Shown here: piece after piece, positions 36,100-44,486 of the stretch | How positions within the stretch are numbered: the stretch's first letter is position 1 | How the letters are laid out: each line of letters opens with the position of its first letter | Source of the DNA: Rhodoblastus sp963727035 | GTDB taxonomy: Bacteria > Pseudomonadota > Alphaproteobacteria > Rhizobiales > Beijerinckiaceae | DNA length: 64,000 bases | Assembly (NCBI GenBank): GCA_963727035.1 | Contig: CAVSEY010000006.1 | Span: 1-64,000 of the forward strand | Direction of reading: 5' to 3' | Translations under genes and position numbers: made by a program | Notes under the pieces: generated by a model | What the model was told of the DNA's origin: nothing | The model's database searches: none | The model's input: only the letters and a program-made list of their open reading frames with translations

Positions 36100-36396
36100 G
36101 TGGCTCCAGAAACCGAACTCGTCGGATTCCTTGCCGGAACGCTGACGACCCTGTGCTGGACGCCCCAGGCGATCAAAATCTTGCGCAGTCGCGACGCAAA
36201 GTCGATTTCTCTGATCACCCAGATAACCTTCGTCGTCGGCTGCACCCTCTGGCTGATCTATGGCGTCCTGCTCGGCTCGCCCTCCATCGTCCTGTTCAAC
36301 GCCATCACCATCGCGTTGAACCTGCTGATCATTCTCCTGAAGCTGCGCTATGACTCGTCCCTGACGGCGTCAGGTGAAGCTAGCGGTTCAGGATGA
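36100..36396 (+). CDS. SemiSWEET-type sugar transporter
   Basis: A 98-residue protein with three membrane helices and the PQ-loop motif in TLCWTPQAIKILRSRDAKSIS. Bacterial SemiSWEETs dimerise and carry out facilitated sugar transport. The start is a GTG with AAGGA nine bases upstream. It converges with the L,D-transpeptidase gene, with a 17-base overlap of the 3' ends. Substrate cannot be inferred. Confidence 0.88.
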   Translation: MAPETELVGFLAGTLTTLCWTPQAIKILRSRDAKSISLITQITFVVGCTLWLIYGVLLGSPSIVLFNAITIALNLLIILLKLRYDSSLTASGEASGSG

Positions 36397-36994
36397 GGCC
36401 GAAAATGCCGGTCGCGGCGGCGGCGTGCGGGACCGGCGCATAGGACAGCGCGTGCGATTGATAGCCCCCTGCCGCATAAGCATAACCGTGATGATGGCCG
36501 TGATGACGCCCGGCGCTGGCGTAATGGGGGTGACGCCCGTGATGGCGCCATTCATGCGCGAAGCGATGGCTGGGCGGCGGCGAGCCAACAATTCTGATGG
36601 TGGCCCCTTCCGCGCGAACCAGCGAATAGAGCGTGGCGGCGTTGGCCGGCGAAACGCGGACGCAGCCGTGGGACGCCGGATGGCCCAGCCAGCCCGTTGC
36701 GTAAGTTCCGTGAATGGCGTAGCCGCCGTGGAAGAAAATCGAATGCGGCATCGGCGAATGATGATATTTTTTGGAATAATGCATCGCCTGCAGGCCGGTT
36801 GGCGAGAAAACGCCCCTTGGCGTCACATAGCCGGCGCGGGCCGATGAGATCGGCCAGGAATAGGACTCGCCATCGGAAGCCTGCACGTCCATTCGCTGCG
36901 TGGTCAGATCGATCGTGACCTGGACGCGCGCCATCGCCGTGGGGACGAAAAGGAACGAGGAAAGTATCAAAAGAAGACGAGCGAAATGACGCAT
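36380..36994 (-). CDS. L,D-transpeptidase (YkuD domain), secreted
   Basis: Predicted periplasmic enzyme forming 3-3 peptidoglycan cross-links or attaching proteins to the wall. The 204-residue protein has a signal peptide (MRHFARLLLILSSFLFVPTAMA), a YkuD domain with HGTYATGWLGHPASHGCVR (catalytic His and Cys), and a histidine/glycine-rich C-terminal tail (about residues 150-185). The tail is low complexity and could bind metal. An ATG four codons upstream is an alternative start. Confidence 0.9.
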   Translation of the reverse strand: MRHFARLLLILSSFLFVPTAMARVQVTIDLTTQRMDVQASDGESYSWPISSARAGYVTPRGVFSPTGLQAMHYSKKYHHSPMPHSIFFHGGYAIHGTYATGWLGHPASHGCVRVSPANAATLYSLVRAEGATIRIVGSPPPSHRFAHEWRHHGRHPHYASAGRHHGHHHGYAYAAGGYQSHALSYAPVPHAAAATGIFGLILNR

Positions 36995-37194
36995 AAGGGA
37001 CTCCACACCAACTCAAAACTCGGAGGCCTCATCAACATCCCAACTTGTGACCGCGCGGTAAAGTTCCAATTGAAATCAAGGTTGACGGGAGGACGTCGCG
37101 CCGGGGTCGTTGGCGTGGCCTGTCGCGCGTTCATACGGGTGCGACGCGCGCCCATCGGGGCCGCGCGTGGAAGGAATGTCCCGTGAGATCAGTT

Positions 37195-37270
<76 letters not shown>

Positions 37271-37395
37271 AATTGTCGCCTCTTCAAGTCATTGGGAAGA
37301 CCAACCGCTTGGCGGTGAGGCGTGGGCGGGTGTATAGCGGCAAGGCGACGGCGGGACAAGCCCTTTAAACCGCCTCGCCGGGAAAATTTTCCACC

Positions 37396-37456
37396 CCGAA
37401 GTCGGCTGTCGCCGACTTCGGCAGACCATGCGCAAACCGGGAGCACCCGGTTTGCG
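37396..37456 (+). promoter_or_regulatory. two perfect 11-bp hairpins in the leader of the CDF gene
   Basis: CCGAAGTCGGC-TGTC-GCCGACTTCGG is followed nine bases later by CGCAAACCGGG-AGCA-CCCGGTTTGCG. Both have 11-bp perfect stems and four-base loops. The second ends just before the AAAGGAGG ribosome-binding site of the cation-efflux gene. They could form an attenuator, a translational control element or paired REP-type repeats. No T run follows, so they are not simple terminators. Confidence 0.6.
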
Positions 37457-37475
37457 GGGAAAGGAGGCGCGACCC

Positions 37476-38418
37476 ATGAGCGGCGAGCACGGCCACCACC
37501 ATCACGGACATGATCACCACGATCACGCCGGCCATGTTCACGCGCCCGCCAGTTTCGGCCGCGCCTTCGCCATCGGCATCGCCCTCAATCTCGCCTTCAT
37601 CGTCGCCGAAGTCGTCTATGGCGTGCTCGGCAATTCCACCGCCCTGCTCGCCGACGCCGGCCATAACATGAGCGACGCGCTCGGCCTCGGCCTCGCCTGG
37701 CTCGCCAGCGAAATGGTCAAGCGCCCGCCGACGCCGCGTTTTTCGTATGGGCTGCTTGGCTCCTCGATCCTTGCCGCTCTGTTCGAATGCTGTTTTCCTG
37801 CTGGTCGCGGTCGGCGCGATTTCGTGGGAAGCGATTCTACGCCTGTTCGCGCCGGAGCCGGTGGCGGGCAAGACCATCATGGTCGTGGCCGCCCTCGGCG
37901 TCGTGATCAACGGCGTCACCGCCTGGCTGTTCGCTTCAGGCAAGGACGACATCAACCTGCGCGCCGCCTTCCTGCACATGGCGTCCGACGCTTTTGTTTC
38001 GGCCGGCGTGGTCGTCGCCGGCCTGCTGATCCTGCTGACGGGATGGTTCTGGCTGGACCCGATGGTCAGTCTGGCGATCAACGCCGTGATCCTGTGGGGA
38101 ACCTGGGGCCTTTTGCGGGAAGCCTTCGCCATGTCGATGTCGGCGGCGCCCGACCATATCGACCCCGACCGGGTGCGCGCTTTCCTGAACGGGCGCGCCG
38201 GCGTCGCGGGGCTGCACGATCTTCACGTCTGGCCGATGAGCACGACCGAAATCGCGCTCACCTGCCATCTGGTCATGCCCACCGGCCATCCGGGCGACGG
38301 TTTTCTGCACGACCTCGCCGCCGATCTGGCGCAAAAATTCCGCATCACCCACGCCACGGTCCAGATCGAGATCGACCCGGATCGCGCCTGCGCCCTCGCC
38401 CCGGACGACGTGGTTTGA
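37476..38418 (+). CDS. cation diffusion facilitator family transporter, frameshifted
   Basis: A proton-coupled efflux pump for divalent metals (zinc, cobalt or cadmium). It starts with a histidine-rich stretch (GEHGHHHHGHDHHDH), has TM helices with the HN..DA..L metal site (LLADAGHNMSDALGLGL and HMASDAFVSAGVV), and a C-terminal cytoplasmic domain (VAGLHDLHVWPMS). The frame breaks at about 37785: TTCGAATGCT should read TTC AAT GCT, so one extra G is present. Removing it gives about 313 residues of continuous homology. GGAGG precedes the ATG. Confidence 0.88.
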
Positions 38419-38421
38419 TCC

Positions 38422-38610
38422 TTATTTCCGGGCGCAGGTGTTCAGGCCCAGCAAAGTATAGGCGGGACAGAAGCGCACCAGGCCGGTGAGCAGCGGGACC
38501 ACGCCGATCCAGCCCCACGGCGTTTTCGGGCCGACGAAGACCAAGGCGATAAGGACGAGGCCGACGACGATACGCAGGATGCGGTCGATCGTTCCGACAT
38601 TGGCGGTCAT
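38422..38610 (-). CDS. DUF2892 (YgaP-type) inner-membrane protein
   Basis: A 62-residue protein with two membrane helices, beginning MTANVGTIDRILRIVVGLVLI and ending with CPAYTLLGLNTC. The two cysteines of the CPAY...NTC end are conserved in this family. DUF2892 proteins often occur with rhodaneses or redox/metal-stress genes. It ends three bases from the convergent CDF gene and is downstream of the Crp-type regulator gene on the same strand. Confidence 0.85.
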   Translation of the reverse strand: MTANVGTIDRILRIVVGLVLIALVFVGPKTPWGWIGVVPLLTGLVRFCPAYTLLGLNTCARK

Positions 38611-38695
38611 GGAAATCTCCTGGAGTTCGAGAAAGAGAAGCGACGTCGCGGACGTCGAGGACAAACTCGGGAGATTCTACGAAAAAGTCGGTGAC

Positions 38696-39367
38696 CTAGA
38701 TCACACAGGCGAGATCGGCGAGGCCCGCCCGATCGGTCAGCCGGACTTTTCCGCGCGCAAGCCGCAGCAGGCCGGCGCGCTGGAACTCGGCGAGCTGGCG
38801 GCTCACCACCTCGCGCGCCGCGCCGATATCCTCCGCAAGCTCCTGATGGGTCGCCGTCAGTTCGCCCTGAACATCGGCGCGGGCGAGCAAGGCGGCGGCG
38901 AGCCGCGCGTCCACCCGCAGGAAGGCGATGATCTCGATCAGCCGGGTCATTTCCGCCAGCCGCGCGCCGAAGCGCTCGAAGACGAAACGCGCGAAATCCG
39001 GCGATTCGCGCAAAAGCCGCTCGAACAAGGGCGGAGGGACGAGAACGAAGCGCAGATCGGTTTCGGCGACGCCCTCGGCGCTATAGTCCAGCCCGCCCAT
39101 CAGGCAGAGCGTGGTCTGGACGCAGGTCTGGCCCGGGGCCACCCGATACAACAGCAGGCGGCGGCCATTTTCCGCCGTGACGCCAACGCGGACCCGGCCT
39201 TCGAGCAGCACCAGAAACCCCTGGCAGGCCGCGCCCGGCGCGAAAAGCTCCTTTCCGCGTGCGACCCGCAATTCGGGCAGGCGCGCCAAGGCTTTCCGCG
39301 CCGCGCCGTCGAGCCGGGCGAGCGGCGTGAAAGTCTCAAGCCAGGACGGCGCGTGCTCCTCTTTCAG
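38696..39367 (-). CDS. Crp/Fnr-family transcriptional regulator
   Basis: A 223-residue regulator with an N-terminal cyclic-nucleotide-binding fold (about residues 20-130) and a C-terminal winged helix containing ATHQELAEDIGAAREVVSRQLAEF. It lacks the N-terminal cysteine cluster of FNR. No ATG, GTG or TTG is available at the right place. The frame opens at a CTG that overlaps the stop of the upstream gene and follows GAGGAGGGCGG, so I propose a CTG start. A frame error in this region is the alternative. It resembles the Crp-type regulators that accompany GDCCVxC and DUF2892 genes. Confidence 0.8.
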   Translation of the reverse strand: MKEEHAPSWLETFTPLARLDGAARKALARLPELRVARGKELFAPGAACQGFLVLLEGRVRVGVTAENGRRLLLYRVAPGQTCVQTTLCLMGGLDYSAEGVAETDLRFVLVPPPLFERLLRESPDFARFVFERFGARLAEMTRLIEIIAFLRVDARLAAALLARADVQGELTATHQELAEDIGAAREVVSRQLAEFQRAGLLRLARGKVRLTDRAGLADLACVI

Positions 39368-39621
39368 CCGCCGCCCTCCTCTTCGCTCCTGAAACGCGCC
39401 CGCATCGCCGAGCCGCAGCAGCTGATTTCGGAACGCGCCGCCTGAACCGGCGGACAGGGCGCGTCGCCGTAGGAGCAGAAGACGCAGCAATCGCCCTCTT
39501 TCGGCTTCAGCACGGCGCCGCAGCCCTTGCATTGATAAAAATGGACGCAGGCGTCGGTGGGCATGTCCTCGCGCGCCTTGTGGCCGCAATGGGGGCAGGT
39601 GATGGTGGAGGTCAGAATCAT
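39364..39621 (-). CDS. GDCCVxC-domain cysteine-rich protein
   Basis: An 85-residue protein with 11 cysteines. A CxxC pair near residue 9, a second near residue 31, and the GDCCVFCSYGDAPCPP signature at 43-58 mark the GDCCVxC family, in which some members use selenocysteine. This copy has cysteine throughout. Homologues are often found in mercury and heavy-metal islands; the function is unknown. Its stop overlaps the start of the Crp-type gene, so the two are translationally coupled. Confidence 0.8.
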   Translation of the reverse strand: MILTSTITCPHCGHKAREDMPTDACVHFYQCKGCGAVLKPKEGDCCVFCSYGDAPCPPVQAARSEISCCGSAMRARFRSEEEGGG

Positions 39622-39633
39622 CCCGTTCCTCCT

Positions 39634-40524
39634 TCAGTGACGCCAGGCCGGGGCGTTGGCGACGAGGAAATCGCGCAGGGCCTGGACCCGCGCGACCGAT
39701 TTCATCTCTTCCGCGTAGGTCAGCCAGCAGTCGAACATGGGCATGTCCAGGCCAAGATCGATCCGGGTCAGCGAAGAATCCTCGGCCACGGCGTAATCGG
39801 GCAGCACGCCGACGCCTGCGCCCTTTTCCACCGCGCGCGCCAGAGCGAAGAGATTGTTGATCGACAGCACCGGCTTGCGGGGATTTCTGGCTTCGCGGCC
39901 GGCGGTGAGCAGGATGTTGAGATTGCGCAGATAATTCGGCCCGGTCACGCTGAAGGCGACGAGACGGTGGTCGTCGAGGTCCTCGACGCGGCGCGGCGTC
40001 CCGAATTGCCGGAGATAGCCGCGCGAGGCGAAGGCCGAATAATGCAGCGTGAACAGGCGCCGCCGAATGAGATCGCCTTGTTTGGGCTCCCACAGCCGCA
40101 AGGCGACATCGGCCTCGCGCATCGAAAGATCGAGTTCGTCGTCGGTCAGGATCACCTCAAGCTCGATATCGGGATAAAGCTCGCGGAACTCGGCAAGACG
40201 GGGCGTCAGCCAGATCGTGCCGAAGCCGGTGTTGGCGGTGACCCTGAGCAGGCCGTGCGGCTTGTCGCGCGCGTCCGCCAGGCGCACCCGCGCGCTTTCG
40301 AGTTTGCCGAAGACTTCCTGCACCGTGCGGAACAGGATTTCGCCCTGTTCGGTGAGCAGCAATCCGCGCGCATGGCGATGGAACAGGGGCGTTCTGAGAT
40401 CGTGTTCCAGCGCGGCGATCTGGCGGCTGACCGCCGACTGGCTCAGATGCAGCGCCTCGCCGGCGTGGGTGAAGGAGCCGGCGGCGGCGACGGCGTGAAA
40501 AACCCGCAGCTTGTCCCAGTCCAT
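39634..40524 (-). CDS. LysR-family transcriptional regulator
   Basis: A 296-residue regulator. The N-terminal HTH (about residues 6-65) reads FHAVAAAGSFTHAGEALHLSQSAVSRQIAALE, followed by the substrate-binding domain with TLTARLAEFRELYPDIELEV-type strands. I start it at MDWDKLRVFHAV; 28 upstream in-frame residues are unlike the family. It is 12 bases upstream of the GDCCVxC gene on the same strand and divergent from msrA, so msrA is a candidate target. Confidence 0.92.
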   Translation of the reverse strand: MDWDKLRVFHAVAAAGSFTHAGEALHLSQSAVSRQIAALEHDLRTPLFHRHARGLLLTEQGEILFRTVQEVFGKLESARVRLADARDKPHGLLRVTANTGFGTIWLTPRLAEFRELYPDIELEVILTDDELDLSMREADVALRLWEPKQGDLIRRRLFTLHYSAFASRGYLRQFGTPRRVEDLDDHRLVAFSVTGPNYLRNLNILLTAGREARNPRKPVLSINNLFALARAVEKGAGVGVLPDYAVAEDSSLTRIDLGLDMPMFDCWLTYAEEMKSVARVQALRDFLVANAPAWRH

Positions 40525-40629
40525 TCCAACCCCGTTTCTTTTCCGCCCCTCTATACGGGAAAATTGCGAAAAAACCTCGTCAATTCCGGTTTCAATCCCC
40601 AAATCCATCGCCAGTCCCGGAGGCCTGTC

Positions 40630-41274
40630 ATGCTGTTCTCACGCAAGAAGCTGGAAATCCCCACCGCGGCCGAGGCCTTGCCCGGCCGTTCCGATCCGAT
40701 CCCCACCGCCGCGACCCATTTCGTCAATGGCCGCAAGCTGACCCCGCCTTACCCGCCCGGCCTGGAGCGCATCCTGTTCGGCATGGGCTGCTTCTGGGGC
40801 GCGGAGCGCAAGTTCTGGCAGGCTGAGGGCGTTCACGTCACCGCGGTCGGCTATGCCGGCGGCTCGACCCCAAATCCGACCTATGAGGAGGTCTGTTCGG
40901 GCATGACCGGCCAAGCGGAAGTGGTCCAGGTCGTCTACGATCCGGCGAAGATCGAATTGGCGCGGCTGCTCGCCTTGTTCTGGGAATTGCACGACCCCAC
41001 CCAGGCCATGCGGCAAGGCAACGACATCGGCACGCAATATCGTTCCGCGATCTATACGACCAGCGCGGCCCAGCAGAAGGCGGCGGAAAGCTCGAAAGTT
41101 CTGTACCAGCAGGCGCTCTCCGCCCATGGCTTCGGCGCGATCGCCACCGAAATACGCCCGGCAGGCCAATTTTACTTTGCCGAGGCCTATCATCAGCAAT
41201 ATCTTGCCAAGAACCCGGCGGGCTATTGCGGCCTGGGCGGAAGCGGCGTCGCCTGCCCTGTCGGCGTCCTCTGA
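40630..41274 (+). CDS. msrA: peptide-methionine (S)-S-oxide reductase MsrA
   Basis: Reduces the S epimer of methionine sulfoxide. The 214-residue protein has a long N-terminal extension of about 50 residues, then the catalytic GCFWGAERKFW motif, GYAGGSTPNPTYEEVCSG and the EAYHQQYLAKNP segment. A C-terminal GLGGSGVACPVG tail carries the cysteines usually used for recycling. Divergent from a LysR gene and followed by a YqhA gene 30 bases later. Confidence 0.95.
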   Translation: MLFSRKKLEIPTAAEALPGRSDPIPTAATHFVNGRKLTPPYPPGLERILFGMGCFWGAERKFWQAEGVHVTAVGYAGGSTPNPTYEEVCSGMTGQAEVVQVVYDPAKIELARLLALFWELHDPTQAMRQGNDIGTQYRSAIYTTSAAQQKAAESSKVLYQQALSAHGFGAIATEIRPAGQFYFAEAYHQQYLAKNPAGYCGLGGSGVACPVGVL

Positions 41275-41304
41275 CCGGGAAGGACGGGGCGGGAGAAGCG
41301 GGGC

Positions 41305-41841
41305 ATGCGCCTGAGACAACAAATCGAACTCCTGATCCAGCGCGTGCTTTTCGCCAGCCGCTGGCTGCTGGCGCCCTTTTATTTCGCTTTGGCTTTCTGC
41401 GTGTTCGTCCTCATGCTCAAGGCCGGGCAGCACATCCTCCATCTCGTCCATGACGCCGTTTCATCCAGCGAATCCTCGGTCGTGCTCGATACGCTGAGCC
41501 TGATCGACCTGACGCTGACCTCGTCCCTGGTGGTGCTGGTGATCTTTTCCGGCTTCGAGAATTTCGTCTCCCAGGTCGCCGACGACAGCGACCCCAGCCG
41601 GCCGGCCTGGCTGACCAAGATCGACTTCGGTGGGCTGAAATTGAAGCTTATGTCCTCGATCGTCGCCATTTCGGCGATCCAGACCCTGCGCGTCTTCATG
41701 GACCTCGCCAACCAGAGCGAACGCAATGTCATGTGGACCGTCGGCATCCATCTGACCTTCGTGCTGTCGGCGGTGCTGCTGGCGCTGACCGACCGAATTT
41801 CCGGCCATGCCAGCGTCAAAACGGAGGATGGCGACCATTGA
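41305..41841 (+). CDS. YqhA / UPF0114 family membrane protein
   Basis: A 178-residue inner-membrane protein with three to four helices. FASRWLLAPFYFALAF near the start and FSGFENFVSQV in the middle match E. coli YqhA, as does RVFMDLANQSE and WTVGIHLTFVLSA. Function unknown. Same strand as msrA with a 30-base gap, so the two could be co-transcribed. Confidence 0.88.
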   Translation: MRLRQQIELLIQRVLFASRWLLAPFYFALAFCVFVLMLKAGQHILHLVHDAVSSSESSVVLDTLSLIDLTLTSSLVVLVIFSGFENFVSQVADDSDPSRPAWLTKIDFGGLKLKLMSSIVAISAIQTLRVFMDLANQSERNVMWTVGIHLTFVLSAVLLALTDRISGHASVKTEDGDH

Positions 41842-41891
41842 AACTAGCGTGTAAGGAAGGCGCCTGAGTTTCCCCTGCTTATGGAATTGAC

Positions 41892-42246
41892 ATGTCCGAC
41901 CTGAAAAGATTGAAGCCCGGCAAGCGCATGAGCCAGGGCGTGATTCGCGGCGATCTGGTCTATCTCGCCGGCCAGGTGGCCGAAAAGGCGGCCGGCCGGT
42001 CGGTGCGCGAACAGACGGCGGAAGTGCTCGGCCCAGATCGACGCCCTGCTCGCCGAAGCCGGCACGGACAAGACCAGGATCATGATGGCGACGATCTATC
42101 TCGCCGATATCGCCACCTTTTCCGAAATGAATTCGGCCTGGGACACATGGGTGGTCGAGGGCGCGACCCCTGCCCGCGCCACGGTGCAGGCCAAGCTCGT
42201 CGCCCCCGAATACAAGGTCGAAATCGCGGTGGTCGCGGCGATCTGA
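41892..42246 (+). CDS. RidA-family protein, frameshifted
   Basis: RidA proteins hydrolyse reactive enamine/imine intermediates released by PLP enzymes. The first part (MSQGVIRGDLVYLAGQV) and the second part (ATIYLADIATFSEMNSAW, PARATVQAKLV) match the family, with the conserved arginine in PARATV. The frame breaks at about 42030: GTGCTCGGCCCAG needs one G fewer to read V-L-A-Q. Restored length is about 117 residues. Most likely a sequencing error, since both halves are well conserved. Confidence 0.85.
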
Positions 42247-42280
42247 TCTTTGCCCGCGAGCGTGTCGCCTTCGCTCCCGG

Positions 42281-42302
42281 CGCCTTCCCTTGAGGGAAGG
42301 CG
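42281..42302 (+). terminator. hairpin between convergent ridA and moeB
   Basis: A perfect nine-base stem CGCCTTCCC/GGGAAGGCG with loop TTGA lies between the two convergent genes. No clear T run follows on either strand, so termination is plausible but not certain. Confidence 0.45.
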
Positions 42303-42334
42303 CGAATCGGCCAAAGCCTTGCGTGACCGGCGAT

Positions 42335-43134
42335 TTAGCGCTTCGCCACGCCCCGGCCGTTGAGCGGATTATCCTCGTCCCAGCCATAAGAGATGGTCTC
42401 GAAGCGCATGTTCATCAGATCGAACAGGGCCAGCCGCCCCACCATCGACGAACCGAAGCCGACGATCTCGCGAATGACTTCGAGCGCCATCAGCGCGCCG
42501 ACCATGCCGGTCAAAGCCCCCAGCACGCCGACCTCGGCGCAGGTCGGCGTGCTGCCCGGCGGCGGCTTTTCCGGGAACAGGCAGCGATAGGTCGGATTGG
42601 GCAGGCCGTCCGGCCCGGTCTCATAGGGTTTCAGCGTCGTCAGCGAGCCGTCGAACGGGCCGACCGCCGCCGTCACCAGCGGTTTTTTCGCGTAAAAACA
42701 AGCGTCGGAGACGATATAGCGGGTGTCGAAATTGTCCGACCCGTCGGCGATGACATCGCAGGCGTCGATCAGCCCGCGCGCATTGGCTGCATTGAGGCGC
42801 GTCTTGTGCGCCCAATGACGCGCACATGCGGATTGAGCTTCGCCAAAACCGCCGCCGCCGCCTCGACCTTGGGCCGGCCGATGTCCTTTTCGCCGAACAG
42901 AACCTGGCGCTGGAGATTGGAGGCCGACACCACGTCGTCGTCGATGACGTGGATTTCGCCGACGCCCGCCGCCGCCAGATAAAGCAGCAGCGGCGCGCCG
43001 AGGCCGCCGGCGCCGATCACGCCGACCCTAGCCGCCTTGAGCTTGCGCTGGCCGGCGCCGCCGATGTCGCGCAGCACGATATGGCGGGCGTAGCGCTCGA
43101 TTTCTTCCTGCGTCAGTTCCGGCAGAAGGCCCAT
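42335..43134 (-). CDS. moeB: MoeB/ThiF/HesA-family adenylyltransferase, frameshifted
   Basis: Adenylates the C-terminal glycine of a ubiquitin-like sulfur carrier (MoaD or ThiS). The nucleotide loop is GVIGAGGLGAPLLLYLAAAGVG near residue 38, followed by NLQRQVLFGEKDIG. The cysteine in TCAEVGVLG is the likely acceptor for this type of enzyme. The frame breaks near 42812: after NPHVRVIG the downstream frame reads HKTRLNAANARGLID, needing one base more or two fewer. It joins the isomerase upstream in one reading frame, which I doubt is real. Confidence 0.8.
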
Positions 43135-43137
43135 GTT

Positions 43138-43734
43138 CAAGCTCTCCCGCGCCGCCCAGGCGAGCGCCTGTTCGAAGCGGTCGTCGCCCCAGAACATTTC
43201 GCCGTCCGCCGTCACGAAGGCCGGCGCGCCGAACACGCCGGCCGCCTGCGCGGCTTCGGTCTCGGCGCGAAGCTTCGCCTTGACCTCGTCCGATTTCGCC
43301 CGCGCCAGCAGTTCGTCGGCGGGAAGACCCATTTCCGAAAGCAGCCCCGCCAGGACAAGCGCGTCGGAAATATCGCGGCCGTCGGCGAATTCGGCGCGAT
43401 AGACGCCCCGGCTGAAATCGGCGCGCCTTTCCTGCGGGATTGCAAGAGCGAGCCGCGCAGCCAGCAATGTGTTCTGCGGGAAAGGGTCGGGGCGCCGGAA
43501 GGCGAGGCCGCGCGCCGCGCAGAGCCGCTCCATGTCGCGCCACATATAGCGGCCCTTGACCGGATAAATGTTGAACGGCGAGTTGTTCCAGCCCTGCGCC
43601 GCGAAAATCGGGCCGAGCAGGAACGGACGCCAGCGCAGGCGCACGCCGGCGGAACGCGCCAAGGGCTCGGCGCGCATCGCCGCCAGATAGGAATAGGTGC
43701 TGGCGAATTCGTACCAGAAATCCATTTCCGGCAT
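43138..43734 (-). CDS. 2-hydroxychromene-2-carboxylate isomerase (DsbA-like)
   Basis: A thioredoxin-fold, glutathione-dependent isomerase of the kappa-GST/HCCA family. FWYEFASTYSYLAAMRAE at the start, NIYPVKGRYMWRDMERL, and GVFGAPAFVTADGEMFWGDDRF at the end are typical. About 198 residues. No stop codon separates it from moeB as sequenced: GAGAGCTTGAAC runs on to the ATG of moeB. Deleting one T gives TGA followed directly by that ATG. Whether it is a fusion or a one-base error needs read data. Confidence 0.85.
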
Positions 43735-43817
43735 TTCCGGGCCTTTCCTTCGATGCGCTTGAGGCGCGGCGCGATTTTCGTCTAAAGCAGGATTGTTCGC
43801 CAGCTGCAAGGACCGCC

Positions 43818-44480
43818 GTGACGCGCCAATTCCTGATCTTTCTCCTCATCGGCGCGATATTTTTCTTCGCGCTGTTCGCGCTGTGGCCGCAAGTCGATCT
43901 CGATGCGGCGTCGCTTTTCTACCGCTCCGGTCATTTCGTCGGCCGCACCCCGGTCGGCGAGGCTTTCCGGAGCTTCTTCTACGACGCGCCCTTTGTCCTG
44001 CTCGCCGCCTTGCTGCTCGCGGCGCTGGCGAAATCGCTGGGTTGGATCGCGCGCGGGCCGAGCGGGCGGGCTGTCGTCTTTTTGCTGGCGACGCTGGCGC
44101 TGGGCCCCGGCCTGCTGGTCAATGGCGTGCTCAAGGAAATATCGCACCGGCCGCGCCCGGAGCAGACGCTCGACTTCGGCGGCCCGTGGACCTTTAAGCC
44201 CCTGGACAACTTTTCCGGCCAATGCCGGCATAATTGCTCTTTCGTTTCGGGCGAGGCCGCGACAGCCGCCTGGACCCTCGCTCCCGCCTTGCTGGCGCCG
44301 CCGCCGGCGCGCGCGGCCGCCCTTGTCGCCGCCGCGCTCTTCACCTTCGACACGGCCGTGGAGCGCATGGCTTTCGGCGGTCACTACCTTTCCGATGTGC
44401 TGTTCGGGGCGCTTTTCACCTTTGTCATCGTCCTTGTTTCTTACCAATGGTATCGTCGCGGCCAACAAGCAAAGGATTGA
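43818..44480 (+). CDS. PAP2-family membrane phosphatase
   Basis: Predicted lipid or lipid-A phosphatase of the inner membrane. The 220-residue protein has about five membrane helices and the PAP2 motifs: KEISHRPRP (motif 1) and VERMAFGGHYLSD (motif 3, with Arg, His and Asp). Motif 2 reads SFVSGEAAT, with glutamate where PSGH normally has the acid/base histidine. GTG start. A PuuD gene follows after six bases. Confidence 0.85.
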   Translation: MTRQFLIFLLIGAIFFFALFALWPQVDLDAASLFYRSGHFVGRTPVGEAFRSFFYDAPFVLLAALLLAALAKSLGWIARGPSGRAVVFLLATLALGPGLLVNGVLKEISHRPRPEQTLDFGGPWTFKPLDNFSGQCRHNCSFVSGEAATAAWTLAPALLAPPPARAAALVAAALFTFDTAVERMAFGGHYLSDVLFGALFTFVIVLVSYQWYRRGQQAKD

Positions 44481-44486
44481 GCCATC

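Noticed and set aside
39368..40093. N-terminal extension of the Crp-type regulator
   Set aside because: The open frame covers the GDCCVxC gene and part of lysR in another frame and has no homology; the regulator domain begins after 39367.
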